DNA of 58,230 bases from a bacterium (GTDB lineage: Bacteria > Actinomycetota > Acidimicrobiia > Spongiisociales > JAHEDJ01): contig JAHEDJ010000010.1 of the NCBI GenBank assembly GCA_024641325.1, positions 1 through 58,230 on the forward strand. Direction: 5' to 3'. A program made the translations under genes and the position numbers. The notes below the pieces were generated by a model. That model saw only the letters and a list, made by a program, of their open reading frames with translations, made no database searches and was not told where the DNA came from. Below, one piece after another: positions 8,838 to 17,537 of the stretch; the stretch's first letter is position 1; the number at the start of each line of letters is the position of its first letter.

Positions 8838-10847
8838 GTGAGTAACTCATCGACCAGTCGCCTCTGGCGGTTGATCGCCATCCTCGCAATATTTGCGTTG
8901 ATCGCGGCAGCCTGCGGAAGCGACACCACCGATGACACCAGTGGAGATACAACGGCAACTACGGCCGACACTGGGTCAACGGATGACACAACTGCCGATA
9001 CAACCGCGCCAGATGACACAACCCCTGAAACCACGCCTCCGAGCGGGGAGCCGTTCACATATCGGCTGGGTATGACTTCTGACATCACCACGACCAACTA
9101 CTGGACGTATTACGGTGGCGGAGACTCAACCGTCTACAACGCATACGTGCTCGGGCCACCCAAGAACGGCCTTTTCGCGATCGATCTACCGTCGCTGGCG
9201 GTAGTGCCGGGTCTCGCTGAGGGTCTGCCGGCCGAACCCGTTGCGGAAGGCGATAACTGGACCGTCACACAACCCCTGCAGCAGGGTGTCATGTGGTCTG
9301 ACGGCAACGAGTTCACAGCGGCCGACGTGGTCTTCACGTTCGAGACCGCCCGTGACGCAGCGCTGGGTGGAACATGGCTGTCCGCGTATCCATACAGCGA
9401 AGACTCCTCGCCGCGGCTTCTGTCGCTCGAGGCTGTAGACGACTACACGATCAAGTTGACTTTTGATGTGAAGCCCGGTCTCGGTACCTGGCCGCACAAC
9501 GTTGGTGTCAACACGATCATGTCGAAGGCCTACTGGGGCGACGTCGTCACAGAAGCACTCGGAACCGAAGATCCCGCCGCGGTGATCTACGGCGCCGATG
9601 GCTCCGGCGATCCGTCCATTGGTGGCGTCATGTTCGACAGCTGGGAAGAGGGCGCTTTCGTCGTCAACGCAGCGAACCCCGACTACTCATTCGCCGGCCA
9701 GCAGACGACCGTCTACGAAGACGGAACTGTTGAAATCGACGGCGAGCAGTTCTACGGGAGTGGCGGCGGAAACATCGTCACGTCGTACACAGACGGACCG
9801 TATGCCTCGCAGGTCACGTACTCGGTCTACACCGATCAGTCGGCTGCCATGCTGGCACTGATCAACGGTGAGATCGACTACTGGATCAACCCGCTCGGCG
9901 TTTCGCCGGGTCTGCGTGGCCAGGGCCTCGAGGCCGGGAATCTCTCGGTTGCTGTGAACCCGACCAACGGTATGCGCTACCTGGCGTTCAACCTGCGGAA
10001 GTCTCCTGGTTCTTACCTCGAGTTCCGCCAGGCCGTTGCCTACATGATCGACAAGGAATTCCTCACCCAAAACGTGTTGCAGGGTGTGGCCTTCCCGATG
10101 TATGTGATGGTTCCTGAAGGAAACCAGAAGTGGTTCAACACCGAGTTCGCCGACGGAGTCAAGGCCAAGTACCAAGGGCTTTCGTCAGAAGAGCGTCTCA
10201 ATGCCGCTATGGAACTCCTCAAGGGCGCAGGATTCACGTGGGACGTTGAGCCCACCTTTGATCCCGACCAGGGAGAAATCATCCCCGGTTCCGGTATCAC
10301 GGACCCTGCAGGTGTGAAGGTTCCGGAGATCGAGATCCTCGCGCCTCCCGCCAGCTACGACCCGCTTCGCGCCACGGCTTCGCTGTGGATCGAGGGCTGG
10401 CTCGAGCAGCTGGGCGTGCCTGCCAAGGCCAACCCGACCGACTTCAACACAATCGTGGCGAAGGTCTGGCCGGGCGTTGGTGAGGAAATCACCTTCGACA
10501 TGTACATCCTGGGCTGGAGTCTCGGGAACCCGGCACTGCCGACGTTCCACGAGTCGTTCTGGCACAGTCGTTACCTCGCCGAGGACAACGACGGCAACAA
10601 CTCGACCGGCTTCGTGAATGCCGAGTTCGATGCGGCCGCCGATGCCATCCTGGCGGCGGAAACAGAGTCGGCTGCATACGACCTGATGTGGGAAGCAGAG
10701 GCGATCCTCGCCGAGCAGCTCCCGTACGTCGTACTCTTCGACACACCGATCACGGAGTTCTTCAGCAACGATCTGGCATTCCCGTTCATACAGACCCTTT
10801 CCGGTCTGCAGTTCGGCAATGGTTTCACCAGCCTCGTTCAGAAGTAG
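8838..10847 (+). CDS. ABC importer substrate-binding lipoprotein, family 5 (oligopeptide/oligosaccharide type)
   Basis: 669 residues from GTG 8838, with GGAGGA at 8824-8829; the longer frame from 8682 lacks a signal peptide at its start. The signal sequence ends in the lipobox LIAAAC (Cys26), followed by a Thr/Asp-rich linker of about 45 residues. The body is SBP_bac_5: GLAEGLPAEPV, LQQGVMWSDGNEFTAADVVF, FRQAVAYMIDKEFL, YDLMWEAEAILAEQLPYVVLF. It binds the substrate outside the membrane and hands it to the two permeases encoded downstream. The substrate could be a peptide or, as in several actinobacterial relatives, an oligosaccharide; sequence alone does not decide. Confidence 0.9.
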   Translation: MSNSSTSRLWRLIAILAIFALIAAACGSDTTDDTSGDTTATTADTGSTDDTTADTTAPDDTTPETTPPSGEPFTYRLGMTSDITTTNYWTYYGGGDSTVYNAYVLGPPKNGLFAIDLPSLAVVPGLAEGLPAEPVAEGDNWTVTQPLQQGVMWSDGNEFTAADVVFTFETARDAALGGTWLSAYPYSEDSSPRLLSLEAVDDYTIKLTFDVKPGLGTWPHNVGVNTIMSKAYWGDVVTEALGTEDPAAVIYGADGSGDPSIGGVMFDSWEEGAFVVNAANPDYSFAGQQTTVYEDGTVEIDGEQFYGSGGGNIVTSYTDGPYASQVTYSVYTDQSAAMLALINGEIDYWINPLGVSPGLRGQGLEAGNLSVAVNPTNGMRYLAFNLRKSPGSYLEFRQAVAYMIDKEFLTQNVLQGVAFPMYVMVPEGNQKWFNTEFADGVKAKYQGLSSEERLNAAMELLKGAGFTWDVEPTFDPDQGEIIPGSGITDPAGVKVPEIEILAPPASYDPLRATASLWIEGWLEQLGVPAKANPTDFNTIVAKVWPGVGEEITFDMYILGWSLGNPALPTFHESFWHSRYLAEDNDGNNSTGFVNAEFDAAADAILAAETESAAYDLMWEAEAILAEQLPYVVLFDTPITEFFSNDLAFPFIQTLSGLQFGNGFTSLVQK

Positions 10848-10863
10848 TAACACTTCGTAGGAA

Positions 10864-10900
10864 GTTGTTGGGAGGGGGCCATTGGCCCCCTCCCAACAAC
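10864..10900 (+). terminator. Strong 17-bp hairpin between binding-protein and permease genes
   Basis: GTTGTTGGGAGGGGGCC (10864-10880), a 3-base ATT loop and its exact complement (10884-10900), 16 bases after the binding-protein stop and 71 before the permease start. There is no T-run. In importer operons such intergenic hairpins usually protect the binding-protein mRNA or cause partial termination, giving more binding protein than permease. Confidence 0.7.
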
Positions 10901-10971
10901 AAACCATCTCCGGATCTCGCGCTTGGCAGGTCGTTGTTCGCGGGCAGCCGGAAAGGAGCGACTCAACCGCG

Positions 10972-12135
10972 ATGTTGAAATATATAGCCAAGCGCTTCGG
11001 TCAGATATTCATTCTTTTTTATGTGTTCCTGGCCCTCCTCTTCCTGCTGCTCGACCTCCAGCCCGGTGACATCAGCCAGCAGTTCGTGGGAAACCCGAAC
11101 ATTCCGCCGGAGGCCAAGGAGATCATGGTCCGGCAACTTGGCCTCGACCAGCCGAAGATCGTGCAGCTCGGCAATCATCTCTGGAACTACTCGTTCGGGA
11201 TGGATATGGGAGTCAGCTGGTCTAGCTACCCGCGGGAAGTCAGCGATATCCTCTTCTCAGCACTTCCCAGAACCGTCTTCTTGTTCCTCACCGCTACCGT
11301 CATGTCCTTTTGGCTCGGCTTCTATACGGGCAAACTGGTTGCCTGGCGTCGCGGGACCTTCATAGAGAAGTCGGCGATGGTCACCTCGATCTTCTTCTGG
11401 ACGGTGTTCTACCCGTGGTTCGCCATCTTGATGTTGTGGTTCTTCGCATCTCAACTGGGGTGGTTCCCCATCGGAAAGTTCATATCTGTAGAGAAGTGGA
11501 TCGGCGCGCCGTACGCGGCTGATGATGTATTCATGCTGATGCTCGGGACAATCGCGCTCGTGACACTCGTCTACGGAGTCGCCAGATACGTCATCGATCG
11601 CAGCTCCGACGATCCGCAGACCCGTCGCAACTTCCACCGCCTGGCTTTGTGGTCGCTCGCCGGCATAGCCGGAGCATTCTGGGCATTCAGCGCCCGCCGT
11701 ACCTACGCAGGCGACATTCTCTGGCACACTTTTGTGCCAGTACTCACGCTCACCCTCGTCAACTTCGCCGGCACGACGCTGCTTACCCGGAGTTCGATGC
11801 TCGAAACCCTGCGTGAGGACTACATTCTCACCGCCCGGGCAAAGGGTGTTCCCGAACGAACGATCCGCGACCGCCACGCCGCTCGCAACGCTATGTTGCC
11901 GGTCACCACTTCACTGGTGCTGCAACTGGCGGTAGTCATCGCAGGCGGCGTCATCACCGAACAGATCTTCTCCTGGCCCGGCCTCGGCCGGGCGTTGCTT
12001 GGCGCCATTACCGCCGAGGACATTCCTGTTGCGATGGGAGCACTCGCCCTGATCGGGATCCTGTCGCTTCTCGCTCACCTCGTCGCCGACATCACGTATG
12101 CGTTTCTGGATCCCCGGATCCGGGTGCAAGGGTAG
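10972..12135 (+). CDS. ABC importer permease, DppB/OppB type
   Basis: 387 residues. ATG 10972 with GAAAGGAG upstream; the longer frame from 10882 runs through the hairpin and is rejected. It begins MLKYIAKRFGQIFILFYVF, the usual OppB/DppB first helix, with about six to seven membrane segments. The EAA loop reads LREDYILTARAKGVPERTIRDRHAARNAMLP (abbreviated: key residues E, A-x-G-x9-H), the contact point for the ATPases. It forms the translocation pore with the next gene product. Confidence 0.92.
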   Translation: MLKYIAKRFGQIFILFYVFLALLFLLLDLQPGDISQQFVGNPNIPPEAKEIMVRQLGLDQPKIVQLGNHLWNYSFGMDMGVSWSSYPREVSDILFSALPRTVFLFLTATVMSFWLGFYTGKLVAWRRGTFIEKSAMVTSIFFWTVFYPWFAILMLWFFASQLGWFPIGKFISVEKWIGAPYAADDVFMLMLGTIALVTLVYGVARYVIDRSSDDPQTRRNFHRLALWSLAGIAGAFWAFSARRTYAGDILWHTFVPVLTLTLVNFAGTTLLTRSSMLETLREDYILTARAKGVPERTIRDRHAARNAMLPVTTSLVLQLAVVIAGGVITEQIFSWPGLGRALLGAITAEDIPVAMGALALIGILSLLAHLVADITYAFLDPRIRVQG

Positions 12136-12144
12136 GAGGGCTTC

Positions 12145-13281
12145 ATGGCAGATATTCTCACCCCTCCAACTGAGAGGCTCGACGGTTTCGATCCCAGCGC
12201 CGTGCTCGAAGAGCCATTGTGGCGGATTCGCCTTCGCCTCTCCTGGAGGTCGTTCAGGAAGAACTGGGCGCTCTTCAGCGACAACAAGATGGGAATCGTC
12301 GGAATTCTCATCATCGCGCTCTTCGGCATCATGGCCCTTGCTCACCCGGTATTGATGGCAACGGTCTGGCAAGACCATCTCGAAGGCGGCAAGAACGTCT
12401 ACGACATCCGTGCCGGCGCCGACTCGATCATCGTCACCAAGACAATCGTCGAGGAGGTCACCGACCCGGTAACCCAGATCAGCCAGATCGAGGCGATGTT
12501 CCTGGGAACAGGCGTTTCGATTCCGGAGATCGGCGATACGATCGAAGCTCCGCTCGCCAACCCGGCGCCCCCGGTGCTGTCAGGCGTTGACCACCCACAC
12601 ATTCTCGGAACCGATCCGTTCGGTGGTGATGTGTTCTCGCAGTTGCTCTTCGGGGCTCGAGCCGCCTTCCTGCTAGGCGCCATCGCCGCTCTCTCTTCGG
12701 TAGCACTCGCAACTCTGGTTGGTACGATCGCCGCCTACTTCGGGGGTGTGATCGACACGCTCCTGATGCGTCTCGCCGACCTGGTGATCCTGATACCGCT
12801 TCTTCCGCTTCTGATCGTGGTGAGCGGTTTCTGGAACGTCGAGTTGACCATGCTCGGAATCCTCATCGGCGTGCTGGGGGGACTCGGTGGAACGGCGATC
12901 ATCCTCAAGTCGCAAGCACTGAGCGTGAAAGTCAAACCGTTCATCGACGCCGCCCGAATTGCAGGCGGTGGACACTGGCGGATCATTACCCGTCACATCA
13001 TCCCCAATGTCTTGCCGCTGAGCTTCCTCTACATGATGTTCGCGGTGACCGGAGCGATTTTCACCGAGGCCGCATTGTCGTTCCTCGGCTTGCTCAATAT
13101 CCAGCAGTCGTGGGGGATCATGATCAATATCGCGCACACGCAGGGGTACACCCTCGAGGGGCTCGATGTGTGGTGGTTGATGCTTCCCGCAGGACTGTCC
13201 ATCACATTGTTCTCGGCCGGTTTCTTCCTGGTTGGACGAGCAATGGACGAAGTTGTCAATCCCCGCCTCCGCAAGCGCTAA
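12145..13281 (+). CDS. ABC importer permease, DppC/OppC type
   Basis: 378 residues, ATG 12145, 9 bases after the first permease, with TAGGAGGG upstream. The N-terminal helix (KMGIVGILIIALFGIMALAHP) is followed by an unusually long outside loop (about residues 65-165), then GTDPFGGDVFSQLLFGARAAF, the typical DppC entry to the transport domain. The EAA loop includes FIDAARIAGGGHWRIITRHI. Partner of the DppB-like permease. The long periplasm-side loop exceeds that of most DppC proteins. Confidence 0.92.
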   Translation: MADILTPPTERLDGFDPSAVLEEPLWRIRLRLSWRSFRKNWALFSDNKMGIVGILIIALFGIMALAHPVLMATVWQDHLEGGKNVYDIRAGADSIIVTKTIVEEVTDPVTQISQIEAMFLGTGVSIPEIGDTIEAPLANPAPPVLSGVDHPHILGTDPFGGDVFSQLLFGARAAFLLGAIAALSSVALATLVGTIAAYFGGVIDTLLMRLADLVILIPLLPLLIVVSGFWNVELTMLGILIGVLGGLGGTAIILKSQALSVKVKPFIDAARIAGGGHWRIITRHIIPNVLPLSFLYMMFAVTGAIFTEAALSFLGLLNIQQSWGIMINIAHTQGYTLEGLDVWWLMLPAGLSITLFSAGFFLVGRAMDEVVNPRLRKR

Positions 13282-13289
13282 AGGACGTC

Positions 13290-14324
13290 ATGGCACAGAC
13301 TCTCCATATTGAATCAAGAGGGGGCAGGGTTGGCACCCCCCTCCTCGAGGTCCAGAACCTCGTAATGCACTACGGCACCAAAGAAGGCGAAGTGTCGGCA
13401 GTCGACAATGTGAGCTTCACCCTCAACAACGGTGAGGCAATCGGTCTCGTCGGTGAGTCGGGATGCGGCAAGACGTCGGTGGCGCTCACACTGCTACGAC
13501 TACTTCCGGACAACTCCGTGATCAAGGGCGGTGACATCAAGCTCGACGGCGAGAGCCTGATCGATCTAGACGAGGAACAGATGCGGCGGCGGCGCTGGCG
13601 AGACATCTCGATGGTGTTCCAGGGTGCCATGAACTCGTGGAACCCGGTATACAGGATCGGTGATCAGATCCGTGAAGCCTTGCGCCTGCACTGGCCTGAG
13701 ACGCTGACCTACCAGGAGGAGACCGATCGCATCGGCGCCCTCTTCGAGTTGGTCGGCCTCAATCCGGTCACAATGGAGCGCTACCCACATGAATTCTCCG
13801 GAGGGATGCGACAGAGAGCGGTCATCGCGATGGCGCTGTCATGCAACCCCAAAGTGATCATCGCGGACGAGCCGACCACTGCACTCGACGTGATCGTTCA
13901 AGATCAGATACTTCGCGAGCTCAAGAAGATCCAACAGGAACTCGGGATGAGCATCATCTACATCTCGCATGACATCGCCGTCATTGCCGAGGTGACCGAG
14001 CGTATGGGTGTGATGTACGCCGGGAAGCTCGTCGAGCTTGGTTCGACTCTCGAGGTGTTCCATCGACCTCGCCATCCGTACTCGTATCTGTTGCTCAGTT
14101 CCACTCCTTCGATAACCGGACCGAGGCGAAAGCTCGCTCCTCTGGAAGGCGAACCTCCCAACCTGCTCAACCCGCCGACGGGGTGCCGCTTCCATCCGCG
14201 ATGTCCCTTTGCGATCGATAAATGCTCGTCCGAAGAGCCGGGTCTGGTCGAGGTAGGCGAAGGCCACAGCGTCGCATGCTGGAACTGGCAGGAAGTGCCT
14301 GAGATCGGAGGGTTGCAGAAGTGA
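13290..14324 (+). CDS. ABC importer ATPase, DppD/OppD type
   Basis: 344 residues from ATG 13290, 8 bases after the permease. Walker A GESGCGKTS, Q-loop MVFQGAMNSWNPV, signature FSGGMRQRAVIAMALSC, Walker B VIIADEPTTALD, switch His in YISHDIAV. The C-terminal oligopeptide-type domain contains the Cys cluster GCRFHPRCPFAIDKC. It energises import with the OppF-like subunit encoded next. Confidence 0.93.
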   Translation: MAQTLHIESRGGRVGTPLLEVQNLVMHYGTKEGEVSAVDNVSFTLNNGEAIGLVGESGCGKTSVALTLLRLLPDNSVIKGGDIKLDGESLIDLDEEQMRRRRWRDISMVFQGAMNSWNPVYRIGDQIREALRLHWPETLTYQEETDRIGALFELVGLNPVTMERYPHEFSGGMRQRAVIAMALSCNPKVIIADEPTTALDVIVQDQILRELKKIQQELGMSIIYISHDIAVIAEVTERMGVMYAGKLVELGSTLEVFHRPRHPYSYLLLSSTPSITGPRRKLAPLEGEPPNLLNPPTGCRFHPRCPFAIDKCSSEEPGLVEVGEGHSVACWNWQEVPEIGGLQK

Positions 14325-15337
14325 GTGAAACGATGGCCGATGCCGGCGCAGACACCCAGCCTCTGATCAAGGTCGAGAATCTTCGCAAGCTTTTCCCTGT
14401 TTCAAAGAGCATCTTCAGAGAAGCTCATGACTTTGTTCACGCGGTGGATGGCATCGACTTCGAGATTGCTCCGGGTGAATCACTCGGCCTCGTGGGCGAG
14501 TCCGGTTGTGGGAAGAGCACCACAGGGAGGATGCTCACCAAGCTGACGGACGCAACTTCGGGTCAGATCCTTCTCGCGGATGAGGGCGAACTGATCGATA
14601 TTGCAAGCATCCAGCGCTCCCACATGCGCCGGTTCCGCCGCCGGGTCCAGATGATCTTCCAGGACCCCTTCGAATCTCTCAACCCCCGTCGAACGGTCTA
14701 CGACACGGTGGCCGAATCGCTCACAGTGCAGCGAATCGGGAGCGTGCAGCAGCGGGAGGAGCGCGTCGCGGAACTGCTCCATAGAGTGGGATTGACGCCT
14801 CCGGAGCAATTCCTGTTCCGGTATCCACACGAATTGTCGGGTGGCCAGCGTCAGCGGGTCGCTATCGCGAGGGCACTGGTCATCGACCCGACGTTTGTAG
14901 TCGCCGATGAGCCGACTTCGATGCTCGACGTCAGCATCCGCATTTCGATCATGGATCTGATGCTGAAGCTGGCCGAAGAGTTCAACGTGTCTTATCTCTA
15001 CATCACTCATGACCTTGCGGTTGCCCGCTACATGTGCGACCGCATCGCCGTGATGTACCTGGGAAAGATCGTTGAGATCGCTCCAACCGAGGAACTGCTC
15101 TCCAACCCACAGCATCCTTACACCCGGGCGCTGCTGTCGGCGGTTCCGGTGCCTGACCCCGCCCACAAACGTGAGCGGATCGACATCAAAGGTGGAATCT
15201 CGAAGGCGCTCAATCCTCCGCCGGTGTGCCGGTTCATCGAACGGTGCCCGCGGGCGACCGATCACTGCCGGACGAGCGACCATCCTGAGTTCACGGATCT
15301 CGGCGACGGCCATTTCGTCGCTTGCTACAACCTGTAG
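14321..15337 (+). CDS. ABC importer ATPase, DppF/OppF type
   Basis: 338 residues; GTG 14321 overlaps the preceding TGA, indicating translational coupling (an ATG at 14333 is the alternative). Walker A GESGCGKST, Q-loop MIFQDPFESLNPR, signature LSGGQRQRVAIARALV, Walker B FVVADEPTSMLD, switch His ITHDLAV. The C-terminal Cys motif is CRFIERCPRATDHC. Last gene of the five-gene importer operon, which is complete. Confidence 0.93.
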   Translation: MSETMADAGADTQPLIKVENLRKLFPVSKSIFREAHDFVHAVDGIDFEIAPGESLGLVGESGCGKSTTGRMLTKLTDATSGQILLADEGELIDIASIQRSHMRRFRRRVQMIFQDPFESLNPRRTVYDTVAESLTVQRIGSVQQREERVAELLHRVGLTPPEQFLFRYPHELSGGQRQRVAIARALVIDPTFVVADEPTSMLDVSIRISIMDLMLKLAEEFNVSYLYITHDLAVARYMCDRIAVMYLGKIVEIAPTEELLSNPQHPYTRALLSAVPVPDPAHKRERIDIKGGISKALNPPPVCRFIERCPRATDHCRTSDHPEFTDLGDGHFVACYNL

Positions 15338-15378
15338 GAGCCAAACTGAACCACCAGGCCAGTGACTCGGACACGGGA

Positions 15379-15930
15379 GTGCTGACGGTTCCAAATCTGG
15401 TGTCCGTCATCAGACTGTTGATGATTCCGGTCTTCCTTTGGTTGCTCATCGGGCGGGACAACCCTGCAGCCGCCGGTTGGCTGCTGCTTGCAATCGGAGG
15501 AACAGACTGGGTCGACGGGTATCTAGCTCGTCGGATGAACCAGATCAGCGAGGTCGGGAAGTTCCTCGATCCACTCGCCGACCGACTTGCTGTTGCCACT
15601 GCGGTCATCGCCGGATGGGCGATGGAAGTGTTGAATCCCTGGTTCGCCGGAGCCATCATCGTTCGCGAGGCGCTGGTCGGCATCGGCGCGTTGTTGCTCG
15701 CCGCACGCACCAAAGGAAAGCTCGAAGTCAGGTATCTCGGCAAGCTGGCGACCTTCTTGCTGTATGGAGCCATTCCGGCCTTCTATGTAGCTGCCGGCGA
15801 CTTTCTACCCGGGTTATTTCGCCCAATCGCATGGATCACCGGCATCAGCGGATTGGCTATGTACTACGTGGTCGGTGCATGGTACGCGCTGGACGTCAAG
15901 GAAGCCCTAACGGCATCCGAGCCGGGCTAA
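15379..15930 (+). CDS. pgsA: CDP-alcohol phosphatidyltransferase (PgsA-like)
   Basis: About 183 residues from GTG 15379 (VLTVPNLVSVIRLLMIP, the usual short PgsA N-terminus). It carries the full CDP-alcohol phosphotransferase signature D-x2-D-G-x2-A-R-x8-G-x3-D-x3-D in DWVDGYLARRMNQISEVGKF plus LDPLAD. Likely makes phosphatidylglycerophosphate (or a related phospholipid) at the membrane; about five membrane helices. Start is uncertain: a CTG at 15346 has a perfect AGGAG five bases before it, and a TTG at 15322 gives the longest frame. Mycobacteria also have pgsA2 (Rv1822) a few genes before gcvH-garA, supporting this location. Confidence 0.85.
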   Translation: MLTVPNLVSVIRLLMIPVFLWLLIGRDNPAAAGWLLLAIGGTDWVDGYLARRMNQISEVGKFLDPLADRLAVATAVIAGWAMEVLNPWFAGAIIVREALVGIGALLLAARTKGKLEVRYLGKLATFLLYGAIPAFYVAAGDFLPGLFRPIAWITGISGLAMYYVVGAWYALDVKEALTASEPG

Positions 15931-15968
15931 GCTCAAATCTGCGAAATGACATAGGAGGAAGCGATCCG

Positions 15969-16352
15969 ATGAACGTTCCCGAGGATCGGCGATATACGGA
16001 AGAGCATGAATGGGCCGCGACGACTGCCGATGGAATCGTACGTCTCGGTATCACCGCCTATGCACAGGAAGCACTGGGCGACATCGTTTATGTTGAGTTG
16101 CCGCAGGTCGGCGCCGAATTCGCAGCGGGAGCAACTCTTGCCGAAGTTGAATCGACGAAGTCCGTTGCGGATGTTTACGCACCGCTGGCGGGCGTGATCA
16201 CCGCGGTCAACGAGGCCTTGAACGATCATCCGGAACTGATCAACTCCGACCCCTACGGGGAAGGCTGGTTTGTGGAGCTTCAACTCGCGGACGCCTCAGG
16301 TCTGGATGCGATGCTCGACGCACCGGCATACGCGGCACTGATAGCGGACTGA
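15969..16352 (+). CDS. gcvH: Glycine cleavage system H protein
   Basis: 127 residues from ATG 15969 with AGGAGG at 15953-15958. The lipoyl-attachment lysine is K64 in EVESTKSVADVY, and N-terminal RRYTEEHEWA and C-terminal INSDPYGEGWFVEL are typical. It shuttles the aminomethyl group between the P and T proteins encoded about 6-9 kb downstream. A possible -10 (TAAGCT, 15928-15933) overlaps the pgsA stop, so it may start its own transcript. Confidence 0.95.
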   Translation: MNVPEDRRYTEEHEWAATTADGIVRLGITAYAQEALGDIVYVELPQVGAEFAAGATLAEVESTKSVADVYAPLAGVITAVNEALNDHPELINSDPYGEGWFVELQLADASGLDAMLDAPAYAALIAD

Positions 16353-16405
16353 CCCGGAACTCAGAACCAGGAACTGGACCCGGCCGCCCCGCTACCATTG
16401 CCGGT

Positions 16406-16864
16406 ATGGAATGCCCGTCATGCCAGGAGAAGCTCGCCGATAACGCCGCTGAATGTCCGGTATGCGGCACGGTTATCGATCATGAACCGACGGTTGTCTT
16501 CGTTCCCGTTTCTGCAGATGCCCACCCGAAACTGAGCGGAGATGCCGCGTCGCATGTACCCGGTGTCCACGGCTTCGGCCTTGTAATCGAACGGGGCCCG
16601 CGCGCCGGCCTCACGTTCCTGCTCCAACCGGGAGTAACGACCGTCGGACGGGATCCGACCAGCGACATCTTTCTCGACGACATCACAGTCTCTCGCCAGC
16701 ATTGCCGCTTCATGTTGGATAACCGTGGCCTGCGGATCGAGGACTCCGGGTCGACGAATGGCACATATGCCAACGAGGTGAGAGTGGACGATGCCTGGCT
16801 GAGAGCCGGCGATGAGGTAATCATCGGGAAGTTCCATCTGCTCGTGGCGACGGGCGATGCCTGA
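16406..16864 (+). CDS. GarA-like FHA-domain protein with N-terminal zinc ribbon
   Basis: 152 residues. The N-terminus has two CxxC pairs (CPSCQEKLADNAAECPVC), a zinc ribbon not present in mycobacterial GarA. The FHA domain shows VGRDPTSDIFLDDITVSRQH and DSGSTNGTYAN with the phospho-Thr contact residues G-R, S-R-x-H and N-G. Between them, EPTVVF around T29 resembles the phosphorylated ETTSVF of GarA. GarA controls 2-oxoglutarate and glutamate metabolism by binding when unphosphorylated and shutting itself off when phosphorylated; the same role is inferred here. A TACCAT box 7 bases before the ATG and no Shine-Dalgarno suggest a leaderless mRNA. Confidence 0.85.
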   Translation: MECPSCQEKLADNAAECPVCGTVIDHEPTVVFVPVSADAHPKLSGDAASHVPGVHGFGLVIERGPRAGLTFLLQPGVTTVGRDPTSDIFLDDITVSRQHCRFMLDNRGLRIEDSGSTNGTYANEVRVDDAWLRAGDEVIIGKFHLLVATGDA

Positions 16865-17537
16865 TTCCCCGGCCCTCACAATCGGTGAGGTAATAAACCT
16901 GCTGAAGGCTGAGTTCCCGGATGTTTCGGTCTCCAAGGTACGGTTCCTGGAAGATCAGGGGCTCATTCATCCGGGCCGGAGTCGATCCGGATACCGGCAG
17001 TTCCACGAAAACGACCTCAAGCGGCTGCGATACATCCTCCGGCTGCAGCGCGACCAGTTCTTACCGCTCAAGGTGATCAAATCGAAACTCACGATGTGGG
17101 ACAGGGGTGAGGAATCAACAACAGGATCGCCCGACGGAGCACCGCGTCCGACGCGGCCGCTCGTTGAACCTGACGGCGAGCACGATGCTGAGCGGGTCAT
17201 GGCACAATCCGGGCTCAACGCGACTCAATTCCGGGCTCTAATGGAGCATGGCCTTCTTCCCAAGCAAGGGCCGTATCACAACGATCATGTGGCAATCAGC
17301 GTTGAGGCCGGGCGGCTCATCGACCTGGGCCTCGAGGCCCGGCATATTCGCACCGTTCTGCTCGCCGCCGAGCGCGCAGCCGACCTGCTTGCCAATCTCA
17401 TCGAGCCTCTGCGACGCCACCGCTCGCCGGACGCGTTGCGGCGAGCCAACGAGGCTCTGTCGGTCGGCGTCGATTCCTTTGAGCACCTCTACCAGCTGTT
17501 TCTGTCCGACGAGTTACGGGAAGCCTCCCCGCAGTGA
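16857..17537 (+). CDS. MerR-family regulator, FtsR-like
   Basis: 226 residues, start overlapping the FHA gene. The N-terminal winged helix reads TIGEVINLLKAEFPDVSVSK, then VRFLEDQGLIHPGRSRSGYR, the MerR fold with the FPDVS insertion typical of the GarA-linked actinobacterial family. In Corynebacterium this protein (FtsR) activates ftsZ. The rest is helical, with a second region (LNATQFRALMEHGLLP) that repeats a MerR-like helix. Position right after the FHA gene is the same as Rv1827-Rv1828. Confidence 0.85.
   Translation: MPDSPALTIGEVINLLKAEFPDVSVSKVRFLEDQGLIHPGRSRSGYRQFHENDLKRLRYILRLQRDQFLPLKVIKSKLTMWDRGEESTTGSPDGAPRPTRPLVEPDGEHDAERVMAQSGLNATQFRALMEHGLLPKQGPYHNDHVAISVEAGRLIDLGLEARHIRTVLLAAERAADLLANLIEPLRRHRSPDALRRANEALSVGVDSFEHLYQLFLSDELREASPQ

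Noticed and set aside
14480-15394. Minus-strand ORF opposite the OppF-like ATPase
   Set aside because: The plus strand carries all ABC ATPase motifs; the antisense product is featureless.
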